Source: an uncultured Psychrobacter sp.
GTDB lineage: Bacteria; Pseudomonadota; Gammaproteobacteria; Pseudomonadales; Moraxellaceae
NCBI GenBank assembly: GCA_947501045.1
Contig: CANMUI010000003.1
Span: forward strand, 62,001-126,000
Direction of reading: 5' to 3'
DNA: 64,000 nucleotides
The notes below the pieces were generated by a model, which made no database searches, had not been told where the DNA came from, and saw only the letters and a program-made list of their open reading frames with translations. Positions 45,201-52,848 of this stretch are shown one piece after another. Each line of letters begins with the position of its first letter. Within the stretch, counting starts at the first letter, position 1. The position numbers were made by a program, and so were the translations under genes.

Positions 45201-45989
45201 CTGTACCTAACTGGGCATCCTATCAATGAGTATTTGGATGAGTTAAAACGCTACACTTCAGGGGCGCGTCTTGATAGTCTTACGGACACCGGTTATAACG
45301 GCAGTTGCTACTTTGCTGGGCTTATCATTGATATAGCAAACTTTGGCAATCGTAACGTTATTACTTTAGACGATGGTACCTCGCGGCTGGAGGTCAGCTG
45401 CTACGCAGAGCGCTTCAACCGCGTCAAAGATCAGCTAAAGGTCGATGAGGTGGTTATTATTAAAGGCAGTATTCGTGAGCGCGAGGGACGTCTATTCGCT
45501 CGCCTCGATAACGCCTTGACCATAGTAGATGCCCGTTTGCGCTGGCTTAAAAAGATAAGCATTAAAGTTCATGGTAGCGATATCGATCTACTACAGCGCC
45601 TGCAACCTTTGCTCAAATCAGCACAAGCTCATATCATCCCGCCGCCGCGCTTGTCCTATAAAGAAGAAGACAATCAAGACAGCGCTTCTAATGACTATTA
45701 TAACGATGCAGGCGGCAGTTTATATGACGAAGAAGGTAACGATTTACTGGCTTTAGCACAAGATACTGATCAAAACAATTTGAATCCTGTACTTAGCAAC
45801 CCTGTACTCAATAATATGGATGACTCGATTAATGACAACTGTACCCCACTTGGCTTAAGCGTCTACGAGGATTATGGTATTGCTAATGTGGCACTGTCCG
45901 AGCATTGGCGTCTCTACCCTAATGATGACAACATACAAGAGCTTAAAAGTATAATTAATGAAGACAACTTATATTTTCATTACAGCTAA
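42291..45989 (+). CDS. dnaE: DNA polymerase III alpha subunit
   Basis: A 1232-residue replicative polymerase catalytic subunit, about 70 residues longer than the E. coli protein. The PHP domain begins at the N-terminus (HLGIHSEYSITDS). The catalytic aspartates are D400 and D402 in MPDFDIDFC. The helix-hairpin-helix, OB fold and C-terminal tau-binding region follow. The extra length is an acidic Asn/Asp-rich insert at about 1120-1185 between the OB fold and the last conserved block (VALSEHWRLYPNDD). It has the standard proofreading-separate DnaE1 form. Confidence 0.95.
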   Translation: MAFVHLGIHSEYSITDSIVRIKPLIKAASADNQRALALTDLSNLYATVKFYRACLGAGIKPIIGSEVIVDNEDTRLVLLAMNNEGYQNITRIVSLGFTEGRVDPANHGTPIIKRQHILDHAAGVIVLFTEKSDVGQALVGSMPERADELISEWQQQFADRLYFAIKRTNRAGEDAFIEAAIQAGARHNIAIVAHNDVRFLEQEDFDAHEARVCIAGSYVLADPNRPRLYSDEQYLKTQEEMQALFADIPQVVANTALLAKRCNVTLTLGINVLPEFPVPEGETIESFFRAESKRGLENRLEKLFPLETRGDNWPDIRKEYDERLEYELNIILSMGFPGYFLIVMDFIRWAKANGVPVGPGRGSGAGSLVAYALNITDLDPIHYDLLFERFLNPERVSMPDFDIDFCIEGRDRVIDYVAQTYGREAVSQIITFGTMAAKAVVRDVARVQSKSYFLANKISKLIPKTPGMTLSQALEQEPQLKDLISNPDNMDYEDAIEVWEMAVKLEGVCRNVGKHAGGVLIAPNKITDFSAIYCDDEGHRVSQFDKDDVEDVGLVKFDFLGLRNLTVIDAAVKNINQRRAREGKAALVLEDLPLDDAKAYKLLQDAKTTAVFQLESMGMKKYLAKLQPTNIEDVIAMCALYRPGPLDAGMVEMYIDRKHGREEVIYDHPHLEPILENTNGVIVYQEQVMQISQVMAGYSLGGADMLRRAMGKKKPEEMAKQRDIFVSGATAQGIDEVTSGGVFDLMEKFAGYGFNRSHSAAYGVLAYQTAYLKRYYPSEFMAAVLTSDMNNTDNVVFFINDCRENFDLTVANPSVNRSEWHFVADTPTNIIYGLGAIKGVGEGAVESIVEARRRDGPYKDLYDFCRRVDIKKVNKRTLEALISAGCFDDFAATLRPDLSAEEAYEIRGALMSQLPSAVQAAEQDRKNGELGMMDLFGEMDGVVAAPPLKMTADLIWGDKHRLKAEKNTLGLYLTGHPINEYLDELKRYTSGARLDSLTDTGYNGSCYFAGLIIDIANFGNRNVITLDDGTSRLEVSCYAERFNRVKDQLKVDEVVIIKGSIREREGRLFARLDNALTIVDARLRWLKKISIKVHGSDIDLLQRLQPLLKSAQAHIIPPPRLSYKEEDNQDSASNDYYNDAGGSLYDEEGNDLLALAQDTDQNNLNPVLSNPVLNNMDDSINDNCTPLGLSVYEDYGIANVALSEHWRLYPNDDNIQELKSIINEDNLYFHYS

Positions 45990-46013
45990 TAGTCTACTAT
46001 AGTTAGGTTTTTT
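45985..46013 (+). terminator. Possible terminator after dnaE
   Basis: CTAA-TAGT and ACTA-TAG-TTAG form an imperfect stem, followed by GTTTTTTG. It lies directly at the dnaE stop. Confidence 0.45.
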
Positions 46014-46084
46014 GTTTATTATAGCCAGTAACTTTGGTATATTTGTTGTACCCTTTACTTTTTACTGAAACGGAATACCTGCCC

Positions 46085-46474
46085 ATGGTCGAAACTCAAT
46101 ATAACAACCGATGTATAAATAATGAAACCGATAATAAAATTATCGATACTGAACAATTTGAAGAGATGCGCGACTTATTGGAAGAAGATTTTGTAGATTT
46201 AATTCAAACCTATATCATTGACAGCAAGCAGCGTATTGTGCTGATGCAATCTGCTCAAAAAACCAATGACAATGCCAATGGCTTTGAAGCCGCTCATGCT
46301 TTAAAAGGAGCTAGTATCAATTTAGGTGCGACTCAATTAGTACAGCTTAGTGAACAATTACAAGAAGCTTGTCGCAATCGACAAATTGATCAACAAGCAG
46401 CGCTTATTGGGCGAATATCAGCCGCGCTGGAACATACCGAATACGAGATCAATCAGCGCCTAGGACAATTATAA
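46085..46474 (+). CDS. Hpt-domain phosphotransfer protein
   Basis: A protein of about 129 residues, chosen from ATG 46085. It is a single histidine-phosphotransfer domain: acidic helices, then the phosphorylatable His in AHALKGASINLGA, then the final helices. Stand-alone Hpt proteins relay phosphate between hybrid kinases and response regulators. No kinase or receiver gene is adjacent. It ends 2 bases before trmJ, so both are probably co-transcribed. Confidence 0.85.
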   Translation: MVETQYNNRCINNETDNKIIDTEQFEEMRDLLEEDFVDLIQTYIIDSKQRIVLMQSAQKTNDNANGFEAAHALKGASINLGATQLVQLSEQLQEACRNRQIDQQAALIGRISAALEHTEYEINQRLGQL

Positions 46475-46476
46475 TA

Positions 46477-47376
46477 ATGAGCCGCTCTCCCTTGCCATCT
46501 GTAGCACAAAACTCTACTCCTCAAGCTCCTTATACCATTAGCGATTATTTATCTTGCTTAAAAATAGTGATGGTTAATACCACCTTACCTGCTAATATCG
46601 GCTCAGCGGCGCGAGCCATGCACACTATGGGTTTGTCGCGATTAACTGTCGTCGATCCCAAACATCCAGTAGATGAGACCAGTATCTCTCATGCTGCAGG
46701 TGGTAATGATGTATTATCAGCCACTACCATTGTGCCCAATTTGGCAGACGCTATTAGCAACTGTCAACTGGTTTTTGCAGCCAGTAGTCGCAGTCGCCAT
46801 TTGCCGCGTCCAGTAGTGACGCCTACTCAAGCGGCAAAGATCATGTTTTCTTTTATTGACCAACAAAATGCTACTTTTCTAAATACCAGTAAACCTGATT
46901 CTAACTTATCAGTTATTAAAAAACCTAACATCGCTATCTTGTTTGGCCGTGAAGATCGTGGCCTTACCAATGAAGAATTGGCCTATGCTGATTATCATAT
47001 CCAAATCGATGCAAATCCTGCCTATCCTGTGCTTAATGTGGCATCAGCCATCCAAGTTATCGCTAGCTTTATTTTTGCTTATGCGCAGACTCACGTCAAT
47101 ACGAGTAACAACAACCAGAACAAGAGTGATTTCGCATCAACGCCAATGCTAGACACGTTTATGCGTCAACAATGGGATGAACCCGCCATCACTCAGCAGC
47201 AGTTGCAGCAGCTTACCCAGCGTATAACTACACTGATGATAGATCGCGGTATCGCCGACGCTGATCATCTAAAATCTCTGCCATCACGACTGTCTCGTTT
47301 GGGATCTAGAGTCCAGCTTGATCAAAAAGAATACCAGCTATTAAGTGCGCTCATTGCTAAACTCTTAAAAGAGTAA
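46477..47376 (+). CDS. trmJ: tRNA (cytidine/uridine-2'-O-)-methyltransferase TrmJ
   Basis: A 299-residue SPOUT-fold RNA methyltransferase. The trefoil-knot motifs are NTTLPANIGSAARAMHTMGLS-like at the N-terminus, LFGREDRGLTNEEL near 155-168 and PVLNVASAIQV near 185. The family methylates position 32 of tRNA anticodon loops using SAM. A longer linker (residues about 205-225) is rich in Asn and Thr. It directly follows the Hpt gene. Confidence 0.92.
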   Translation: MSRSPLPSVAQNSTPQAPYTISDYLSCLKIVMVNTTLPANIGSAARAMHTMGLSRLTVVDPKHPVDETSISHAAGGNDVLSATTIVPNLADAISNCQLVFAASSRSRHLPRPVVTPTQAAKIMFSFIDQQNATFLNTSKPDSNLSVIKKPNIAILFGREDRGLTNEELAYADYHIQIDANPAYPVLNVASAIQVIASFIFAYAQTHVNTSNNNQNKSDFASTPMLDTFMRQQWDEPAITQQQLQQLTQRITTLMIDRGIADADHLKSLPSRLSRLGSRVQLDQKEYQLLSALIAKLLKE

Positions 47377-47409
47377 TATTTAATCGTGTATTTAAATACC
47401 ATAAATAAG

Positions 47410-47434
47410 CTAACATTAATTTGTTAGTTTTCTT
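47410..47434 (+). terminator. Possible terminator after trmJ
   Basis: CTAACA and TGTTAG pair around ATTAAT... and are followed by TTTTCTT. They are nested in a looser ACCATAAATA/TATTTTATGGT pairing. Confidence 0.45.
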
Positions 47435-47630
47435 GTATTTTATGGTTAATGACTATATTTTGTTGTGCAAACCTGCTATAACCTTGCAATACTTACTATA
47501 AACTCGTTTGAGCGCATATTATTGAATCAGTTTATTAACATTATCTTTTTATAAATGTATACTAATAACATAGGTAAGACTATCTTACTTTTACAAATAT
47601 TATTTCATTAAATAGCAGACAGGGTGCCCT

Positions 47631-48545
47631 ATGTCATTGCCAACCACTTTATTCAAATCTCTTGTCCGCATCAAAAAAGACTTAACCGAAGATATCGATG
47701 CGGTATTTAACCGTGATCCCGCTGCCCGTAATAGCCTAGAAGTCATTTTGACTTATCCTGGCATACATGCCCTCATTTTGCATCGCGGCGCCCACTACTT
47801 ATGGAATCGTGAGCACAAACTTGCCGCTCGCGTTATATCCTATGGATCTCGCATCATCACCAGCATTGAGATTCACCCGGCTGCCAAAATTGGCAAGCGC
47901 TTTTTTATCGATCATGGTGTCGGTGTCGTTATTGGCGAGACCGCTGAGATTGGCGACGATGTAACCTTGTATCATGGCGTGACCTTGGGCGGGGTTTCAC
48001 AAGATGATGGCAAACGCCACCCAACATTAGAAGATGGTGTGATTGTGGGCGCTGGCGCTAAAGTTTTGGGACCATTTACCGTGGGCAAAAATGCTAAGAT
48101 TGGCTCCAATGCCGTCGTCGTCAAACCTGTACCCGCATTCGCTACGATGGTAGGTAGCTCAGCGCGTATGATCTCTGATTATCATGATGAAAAAGGTAAT
48201 CCGGTTCCATCTAAGATAGCTACTAGTAAGTCCAAGAGCGCTTTGCAAACTAATCAAAAAGACAACGACAAGATTGAGTCTCAGTCTACAGAACAAAACT
48301 CTAAACGCACTACTACCTTTCAAGCTTATGGTATTGATCCTTACTCGCAAGATCCTGTTGCTGAGGCTTTTGCGAAAATGCTCGAGCACATTCAACAGTC
48401 TGAAAACCGTTTGGATCAATTGCAAGCGGCTATGCAAAAGCTTGATCCTAAATTCTCCAAAGAAGAATATGATAAGTTGTGCTTGAAAGATTTAGATGTG
48501 ATTGGTCAAGAGGATATGGACAATGCAGATGCTGAGCAAAAGTAG
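47631..48545 (+). CDS. cysE: Serine O-acetyltransferase with extended C-terminus
   Basis: A 304-residue protein. About residues 1-185 match the short EpsC/CysE type: an N-terminal helical part, then a left-handed beta helix with HPAAKIGKRFFIDHGVGVVIGE, the catalytic pair in that segment, and LYHGVTLGG. It makes O-acetylserine from serine and acetyl-CoA for cysteine synthesis. The last 110 residues are not part of the family fold: a Lys/Ser/Gln-rich linker and a predicted coiled coil (MLEHIQQSENRLDQLQAAM). Their role is unknown. Confidence 0.92.
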   Translation: MSLPTTLFKSLVRIKKDLTEDIDAVFNRDPAARNSLEVILTYPGIHALILHRGAHYLWNREHKLAARVISYGSRIITSIEIHPAAKIGKRFFIDHGVGVVIGETAEIGDDVTLYHGVTLGGVSQDDGKRHPTLEDGVIVGAGAKVLGPFTVGKNAKIGSNAVVVKPVPAFATMVGSSARMISDYHDEKGNPVPSKIATSKSKSALQTNQKDNDKIESQSTEQNSKRTTTFQAYGIDPYSQDPVAEAFAKMLEHIQQSENRLDQLQAAMQKLDPKFSKEEYDKLCLKDLDVIGQEDMDNADAEQK

Positions 48546-48659
48546 TCCAAACCAACGGCCTAAGCTTTACTTTTTGTACTTCGTAATCAATAACTGTTTT
48601 CAATTTAAAATCCACTATCATATATTAGGCTATGAGCGGGCGGCTCATTGGAGTTTTAA

Positions 48660-49106
48660 TTGATCACACTGAGCCCTATTAAGCGCCGCGTTTTATACGT
48701 TACACTTTTTGAGATATTCGCGGTCATGCTCACTACCTTTATTCTAGTGGGATTAAGCGGTGGTGACACCCAGCAATCATTGATACTGGCCATTATTATC
48801 GCCAGTACCGCTGTTGTATGGAACTTTATCTATAATACGCTTTTTGAATATTGGGAGAAGCGTAATCAAATTAACAAGCGTACTTTTATCATCCGTAGCC
48901 TTCATGCGATAGGTTTTGAGGGTGGACTGACTTTAGTTTGTATGCCTCTTTATATGATTTGGTATGGCGTTGGGATTTGGATGGCGCTGACGATGGAGAT
49001 ATCACTTACTCTTGCTTTTTTGGTCTATACCTATTTATTTACTCTAGGTTTTGATACTGTTTTTACCCTACCGCAGCAAGCGGTTGAAGCGGATAGTGCT
49101 GTTTAG
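48660..49106 (+). CDS. PACE-family multidrug efflux transporter (AceI-like)
   Basis: A 148-residue protein with four membrane helices in two bacterial transmembrane pair units, the PACE architecture of the chlorhexidine pump AceI. The essential acidic residue is in VTLFEIFAV near residue 15. The repeated NFIYNTLFEYWE and YTYLFTLGFD signatures are present. It exports biocides such as chlorhexidine by proton exchange. The start is TTG 48660, with GGAG 9 bases upstream. No LysR regulator is adjacent, unlike in Acinetobacter. Confidence 0.9.
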   Translation: MITLSPIKRRVLYVTLFEIFAVMLTTFILVGLSGGDTQQSLILAIIIASTAVVWNFIYNTLFEYWEKRNQINKRTFIIRSLHAIGFEGGLTLVCMPLYMIWYGVGIWMALTMEISLTLAFLVYTYLFTLGFDTVFTLPQQAVEADSAV

Positions 49107-49149
49107 AATCTATTGCTTTTTTCAGTTGATGAAACTTAAAAAAAAGACC

Positions 49150-49686
49150 CTAAAAAGATGAACCCGGCTCTTTTAAAAACACCAGCTCTTCAGGCGTAGA
49201 TACCCTTCCCAAAATCTCATTGCGATGCGGATAACGGCCAAAGCGATCTATAATGACTTTATGTCTGATCTCAAAGCCGTATACCTCATCATTGGTATAC
49301 TGTTTAAACAGCTTTTCAGCCTCCTGATGAATCAGCTTTGACTCACTATGCATATAAGGCATAAGAAGAAACCTACGCTCTTCAAAATTTAGCTTTTCTA
49401 ATAAGCCAGCTGCTACCGCTTCTTGCGCTAAAGTCAGCGCCATAGGGTCCTGCGAAAAAGCAGTTGGCGTATCGCGATAAATGTTACGCGAAAACTGGTC
49501 TAGTATAATAATCTCAGCCAAACGACCTTGGGGACTAGTGCGCCAAGTATAAAACTCTGCCATAGCGGCCTTTTCAAGTACCGTAGTAAAGCGTTCTGTT
49601 AACAAGCGATCAAATTCCAAGTCTTTCTCAAAAAACTTTTGGCTACCCGCTTCATTAAAACAAAAATCTAATATCTTTTTATACAT
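49150..49686 (-). CDS. DUF924-family protein
   Basis: A protein of about 178 residues matching DUF924. Key segments are the RLAEIIILDQFSRNIYRDTPTAF block (near 55-78) and FLLMPYMHSES (near 105). The family has a TPR-like helical fold and no known biochemical role. ATG 49686 is preferred over TTG 49689 because AAGGAGC lies upstream. It converges with the PACE gene. Confidence 0.88.
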   Translation of the reverse strand: MYKKILDFCFNEAGSQKFFEKDLEFDRLLTERFTTVLEKAAMAEFYTWRTSPQGRLAEIIILDQFSRNIYRDTPTAFSQDPMALTLAQEAVAAGLLEKLNFEERRFLLMPYMHSESKLIHQEAEKLFKQYTNDEVYGFEIRHKVIIDRFGRYPHRNEILGRVSTPEELVFLKEPGSSF

Positions 49687-49888
49687 CAATAGCTCCTTTT
49701 AAATATTCAAATAGCTTTCTCATTCTATTACTGAGTATACGCTTATTGAACGTGTTTAATAACTTTACCTATCTAAGACAAGACCTTAAGCTTCATTACC
49801 TAAATGCTAGTGGTTATGACCTATAATTGTTGGTCAATAATAGTCTTAATGACAATTGCAGCAAACCCTAAAAGAATAAGGAAGTATT

Positions 49889-50623
49889 ATGGCTCGTCTA
49901 CAAGACAAAGTTATCATCATTACTGGCGCAGCTCAGGGCATGGGCGAGACCCATGCGCGTTTATGTATAGAGGAAGGTGCAAAGGTAGTCTTGACCGATA
50001 TCAATAGTGAAAAAGGTGACGCGCTTGCAAAAGAGCTGGGCGACAACGCCCTATTTGTTAAGCAAGATGTCACAAGCGAACAAGATTGGGACAAAGTAGT
50101 CAAACAAACCAAAGACACCTTTGGCCGCATTGATGTATTGGTGAATAACGCTGGTATCACTACCCACAAATCGATTTTAGATACCTCGGTAGAGGACTAT
50201 CGCAAAATACTTGAGATTAACCAAGTATCGGTATTCTTAGGCATGAAAGCGGTCATTCCGATCATGAAAGCAGCCAAGCAAGGCTCTATCATTAACGTCT
50301 CATCGATTAACGGTTTGGTCGGCGGCGCTATCGGCTATACCGATTCCAAATTTGCTGTGCGCGGCATGACCAAAGCAGCCGCCTTAGAGTGCGCGCCGCA
50401 CGGCATTCGCGTCAACTCCATCCACCCCGGCGTCATCGCCACCCCCATGATAACCCAAGGCGATACCAAAGATGCGGTAGACGCTTTTGCCAAAACCATC
50501 CCAATGAAACGAGTGGCAGAAGCCAAAGAAGTCAGTGGCATGGTACTATTCCTAGCCTCCGATGACTCGAGCTATTCAACGGGTTCTGAGTTTGTGGTTG
50601 ATGGTGGTTTGACCGCGCAGTAG
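49889..50623 (+). CDS. Short-chain dehydrogenase/reductase
   Basis: A 244-residue classical SDR. TGAAQGMG is at about 12-19, NNAG near 88-91, the catalytic Ser in NVSSINGL, and Tyr and Lys in YTDSKFAVRG. It ends in FVVDGG, as usual. Similar sequences are annotated as 3-oxoacyl-ACP reductases or cyclopentanol/secondary-alcohol dehydrogenases; the substrate cannot be assigned. It stands alone, with AAGGAAG upstream. Confidence 0.85.
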   Translation: MARLQDKVIIITGAAQGMGETHARLCIEEGAKVVLTDINSEKGDALAKELGDNALFVKQDVTSEQDWDKVVKQTKDTFGRIDVLVNNAGITTHKSILDTSVEDYRKILEINQVSVFLGMKAVIPIMKAAKQGSIINVSSINGLVGGAIGYTDSKFAVRGMTKAAALECAPHGIRVNSIHPGVIATPMITQGDTKDAVDAFAKTIPMKRVAEAKEVSGMVLFLASDDSSYSTGSEFVVDGGLTAQ

Positions 50624-51116
50624 CTTACTGGCAAAAGAACATCGAATTTCGCGTAGGGTGGGTTAGTTTTATCAAACTCTCGAAGAGAGTGCTGATGAAA
50701 CGTAACCCACCATTTAAAACTAAATTATCGGTCTTATTCAATATCACCCAGCCTTATATCATTCATCGAAAACAAAAAATCAAAAGCAAAAAGATAAAAA
50801 ACTTAGCCTCGAGATTGGAGTTCTTTAAAAGGGAGAAATTATGCGTCTCATAGCTCGGGGTTCTTTAAGGACTATACTCTCGCCTTCACTCAAGCACAGC
50901 TTTCGTCTTGCGCTCGGGTACAGCAGTGCTTCATTATATCCTCATTTACCCTCGGCAACAGTAAGACTTCTTTGCTTAACATTCGCTTCTTCTGAGATAT
51001 ACTATTAGGTATTGTAAGCTTCAACTGGCCTATAAGCTGGTTTAACTAAGTTTGTTTCAAATTTGGATGGCATCAAAAATATTCGAAATCTGAAGAAGCA
51101 AAAGGAATAAGCGTTA
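50624..51116. other. Intergenic region after the SDR gene
   Basis: The 493 bases hold a REP-like palindrome at its left end (listed separately). The rest is A/T-rich with a Gln/Lys-like A run near 50770-50800, and no frame or hairpin that I can support. It probably contains the promoter of the small gene at 51117. Confidence 0.4.
50657..50711. repeat. REP-like palindrome GGTGGGTTA...TAACCCACC
   Basis: A 55-base imperfect palindrome. The outer arms are GGTGGGTTA and TAACCCACC, the middle arms GTTTTATCA and TGATGAAAC, and the core is ACTCTC-GAA-GAGAGT. Similar GGTGGGTTA palindromes are widespread in proteobacterial intergenic regions. Confidence 0.8.
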
Positions 51117-51488
51117 ATGTTAAATAATAATGATAAAAATTTAATGTCTAGTATAGACTTTAATAATCTTCGTAAATTAGTCAATGATTTTATTAGGTTA
51201 AAAGAAATTAAGGACTTAGACTCTCTTGATGCAGATTACAGTTTTGACTGGCAAGAAGACGCTAATGAAATGATTGACGATATTAACAACTATGTAAGAC
51301 AAGCATTAACAGCCTTAGAAAATGAAGATTTTAGTCAAGCGCTATATAACTCTGTTTCTTTACTCATTCAAGTCCAAGCTTTAAGTAACACATTAGCAGG
51401 TATAACTAACGATTTAATTTTATTACACCGCGACGACGAAAATCATACTTGGCCAATAATACCGGAAGATTACCTACTCCCTAAATAA
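51117..51488 (+). CDS. Small acidic hypothetical protein
   Basis: A 123-residue protein I do not recognise. It is acidic, soluble and predicted to be mostly helical (MIDDINNYVRQALTALENED; SLLIQVQALSNTLAGI). There are no signal peptide, membrane helix or catalytic motifs. Its base composition looks more A/T-rich than its neighbours, and repeat elements flank it on both sides. An AAAGGAATAAG site precedes ATG 51117 by about 12 bases. It may be an acquired orphan. Confidence 0.55.
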   Translation: MLNNNDKNLMSSIDFNNLRKLVNDFIRLKEIKDLDSLDADYSFDWQEDANEMIDDINNYVRQALTALENEDFSQALYNSVSLLIQVQALSNTLAGITNDLILLHRDDENHTWPIIPEDYLLPK

Positions 51489-51502
51489 GTTCAATAAGGA
51501 GA

Positions 51503-51600
51503 CTTGTAGCACGTAGTGTGCGCTCACGCTGCCAATGCTCCAGATTAGATGATAAAGTGTAGCAAGCTTCGATGATTTTATCATCTAGTCGAGATACAAG
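51503..51600. repeat. Imperfect palindrome block before the folK 3' end
   Basis: Outer arms are CTTGTA (51503) and TACAAG (51595). A nested perfect 11-bp pair, TAGATGATAAA (51546) and TTTATCATCTA (51577), lies inside. It is directly followed by the REP-like pair. Confidence 0.5.
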
Positions 51601-51659
51601 GGTGCGCCCAGCGCACCGATAAGAAACTTATATCATGGTATTGGTGCGCTAGGCGCACC
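51601..51659. repeat. REP-like pair of GGTGCGC palindromes
   Basis: GGTGCGC-CCA-GCGCACC (51601-51617) and GGTGCGC-TAG-GCGCACC (51643-51659) are each 17-bp palindromes, 25 bases apart. They lie between the small orphan and folK, a BIME-like arrangement. Confidence 0.8.
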
Positions 51660-51662
51660 TTA

Positions 51663-52205
51663 CTACCTATCATTGTTGGTTTTTCTAGTTAAAGCCAACT
51701 CCTCTATCCCTACAACCTCATGCGCCTTAAACGGATAACGGTCAGCCATAATTATCCACTCTCGTGTATCTTTGTGCTTGCAATTGCTTTCCAAATTTTT
51801 GCTTAGGCTATTTTTAGCTATACTTGGTTTGATAAGCAGGATATCGATATCCATGGTAACTATTTTTATCGATTTTTTTGTTAGCTTTGATGAACGCTGT
51901 CTATTGCAATCATTTTCAAACTGTTTAAGAATTTGTTGCAGCTGCTTTAGAGTCATGCTTTGAGCTAGCGATAGGTAAACACATTGATTGGTGTAGTCAG
52001 GTTTTGGCTGCTCAAAGGTGGCGGTAAAGTCAGGGTTTTGAAAAGGGGTAGAAAGCTGTATTTGCCCTAGCGCTGCTAGCTTTTTGCGCACTTGCGGCAA
52101 ATAGTAATCGGCTTGGTGATTGCTACCCAATGCTAATAATACCGCCGCTATCGTTTGCTGCTGTAACGATTCAGGCGAACATCTCTTTAGGGCTTTAAGG
52201 TTCAA
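51663..52205 (-). CDS. folK: 2-amino-4-hydroxy-6-hydroxymethyldihydropteridine diphosphokinase
   Basis: A 180-residue HPPK, transferring pyrophosphate from ATP to hydroxymethyldihydropterin in folate synthesis. VLLALGSN-type start, TPFQNP, and the metal-binding TMDIDILLIK segment (near 130-140) are visible. A Ser/Asn/Lys-rich insert follows the last, and the final part WIIMADRYPFKAHEV is typical. It lies downstream of folB on the same strand, separated by a palindromic repeat. Confidence 0.85.
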   Translation of the reverse strand: MNLKALKRCSPESLQQQTIAAVLLALGSNHQADYYLPQVRKKLAALGQIQLSTPFQNPDFTATFEQPKPDYTNQCVYLSLAQSMTLKQLQQILKQFENDCNRQRSSKLTKKSIKIVTMDIDILLIKPSIAKNSLSKNLESNCKHKDTREWIIMADRYPFKAHEVVGIEELALTRKTNNDR

Positions 52206-52248
52206 ATTAACCAGCCTTATCTAGTTAAGAAATTTTGAGATAAGTATA

Positions 52249-52324
52249 GTACTGCTGGTATTAATTTTCCTTGCGTGCTGTGCCGTTGCTGCCAGAGGCT
52301 GCGCAAAATTAATACCAGCAGTAC
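52249..52324 (-). repeat. Dispersed palindromic repeat, copy 2
   Basis: GTACTGCTGGTATTAATTTT and its perfect 20-base complement bound 76 bases. Its reverse complement shares GCAGCCTCTG and ACAGCACGCAAG-N-AAAATT with copy 1 at 8354-8423. It lies between folB and folK. Confidence 0.8.
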
Positions 52325-52420
52325 GTAACGTAGAGTCTGTCAATATTACCTAGAATTAACTATAAATAATTAGAATGGTTATTGATAAGTGACAAGCTCT
52401 TAATCTTTGCTTTCATTATT

Positions 52421-52786
52421 CTAAGCATAACGCGTAATCTGCACCCCTACGCTATCTGCAGGCTTGATAGCAGTAGGTTTGGCCAGACTTAAGGTAACTT
52501 TTTGGCAGGGATATTTGGATAGTAATTTATCAGCGATTTGCTCGGCTAGATGCTCAAGCAGCTTAGCCTTTATGGTTTTGCACCAGTTATCAACATCATC
52601 GCAGACATCTTTATAGCTTAAGGCATCTTTTACATTGTCTGATGTGGCCGCTTTGCTAATATCCGTTTCAAGCACAATATCGATAAGTATAGGTTGAGTA
52701 ATCGCGCGCTCCCAGTCATAAACGCCAATCACAGCTTCAACTTTTAATCCTTTTACAAATACCACGTCAGCTTTGGTATCAAACAT
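52421..52786 (-). CDS. folB: Dihydroneopterin aldolase
   Basis: A 121-residue protein of the FolB type. VFVKGLKVEAVIGVYDWERA gives the conserved start with the active-site Glu, DALSYKDVCDDV covers the Tyr region, and LLEHLAEQIADKLL carries the second conserved Glu. It converts dihydroneopterin to hydroxymethyldihydropterin, the substrate of the adjacent folK product. Confidence 0.9.
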   Translation of the reverse strand: MFDTKADVVFVKGLKVEAVIGVYDWERAITQPILIDIVLETDISKAATSDNVKDALSYKDVCDDVDNWCKTIKAKLLEHLAEQIADKLLSKYPCQKVTLSLAKPTAIKPADSVGVQITRYA

Positions 52787-52848
52787 GCTTTACTCCTTTT
52801 TTATTGTGCTTTGTAAGCCAAACGCTTTAAATTCACATAGACTCTAAC

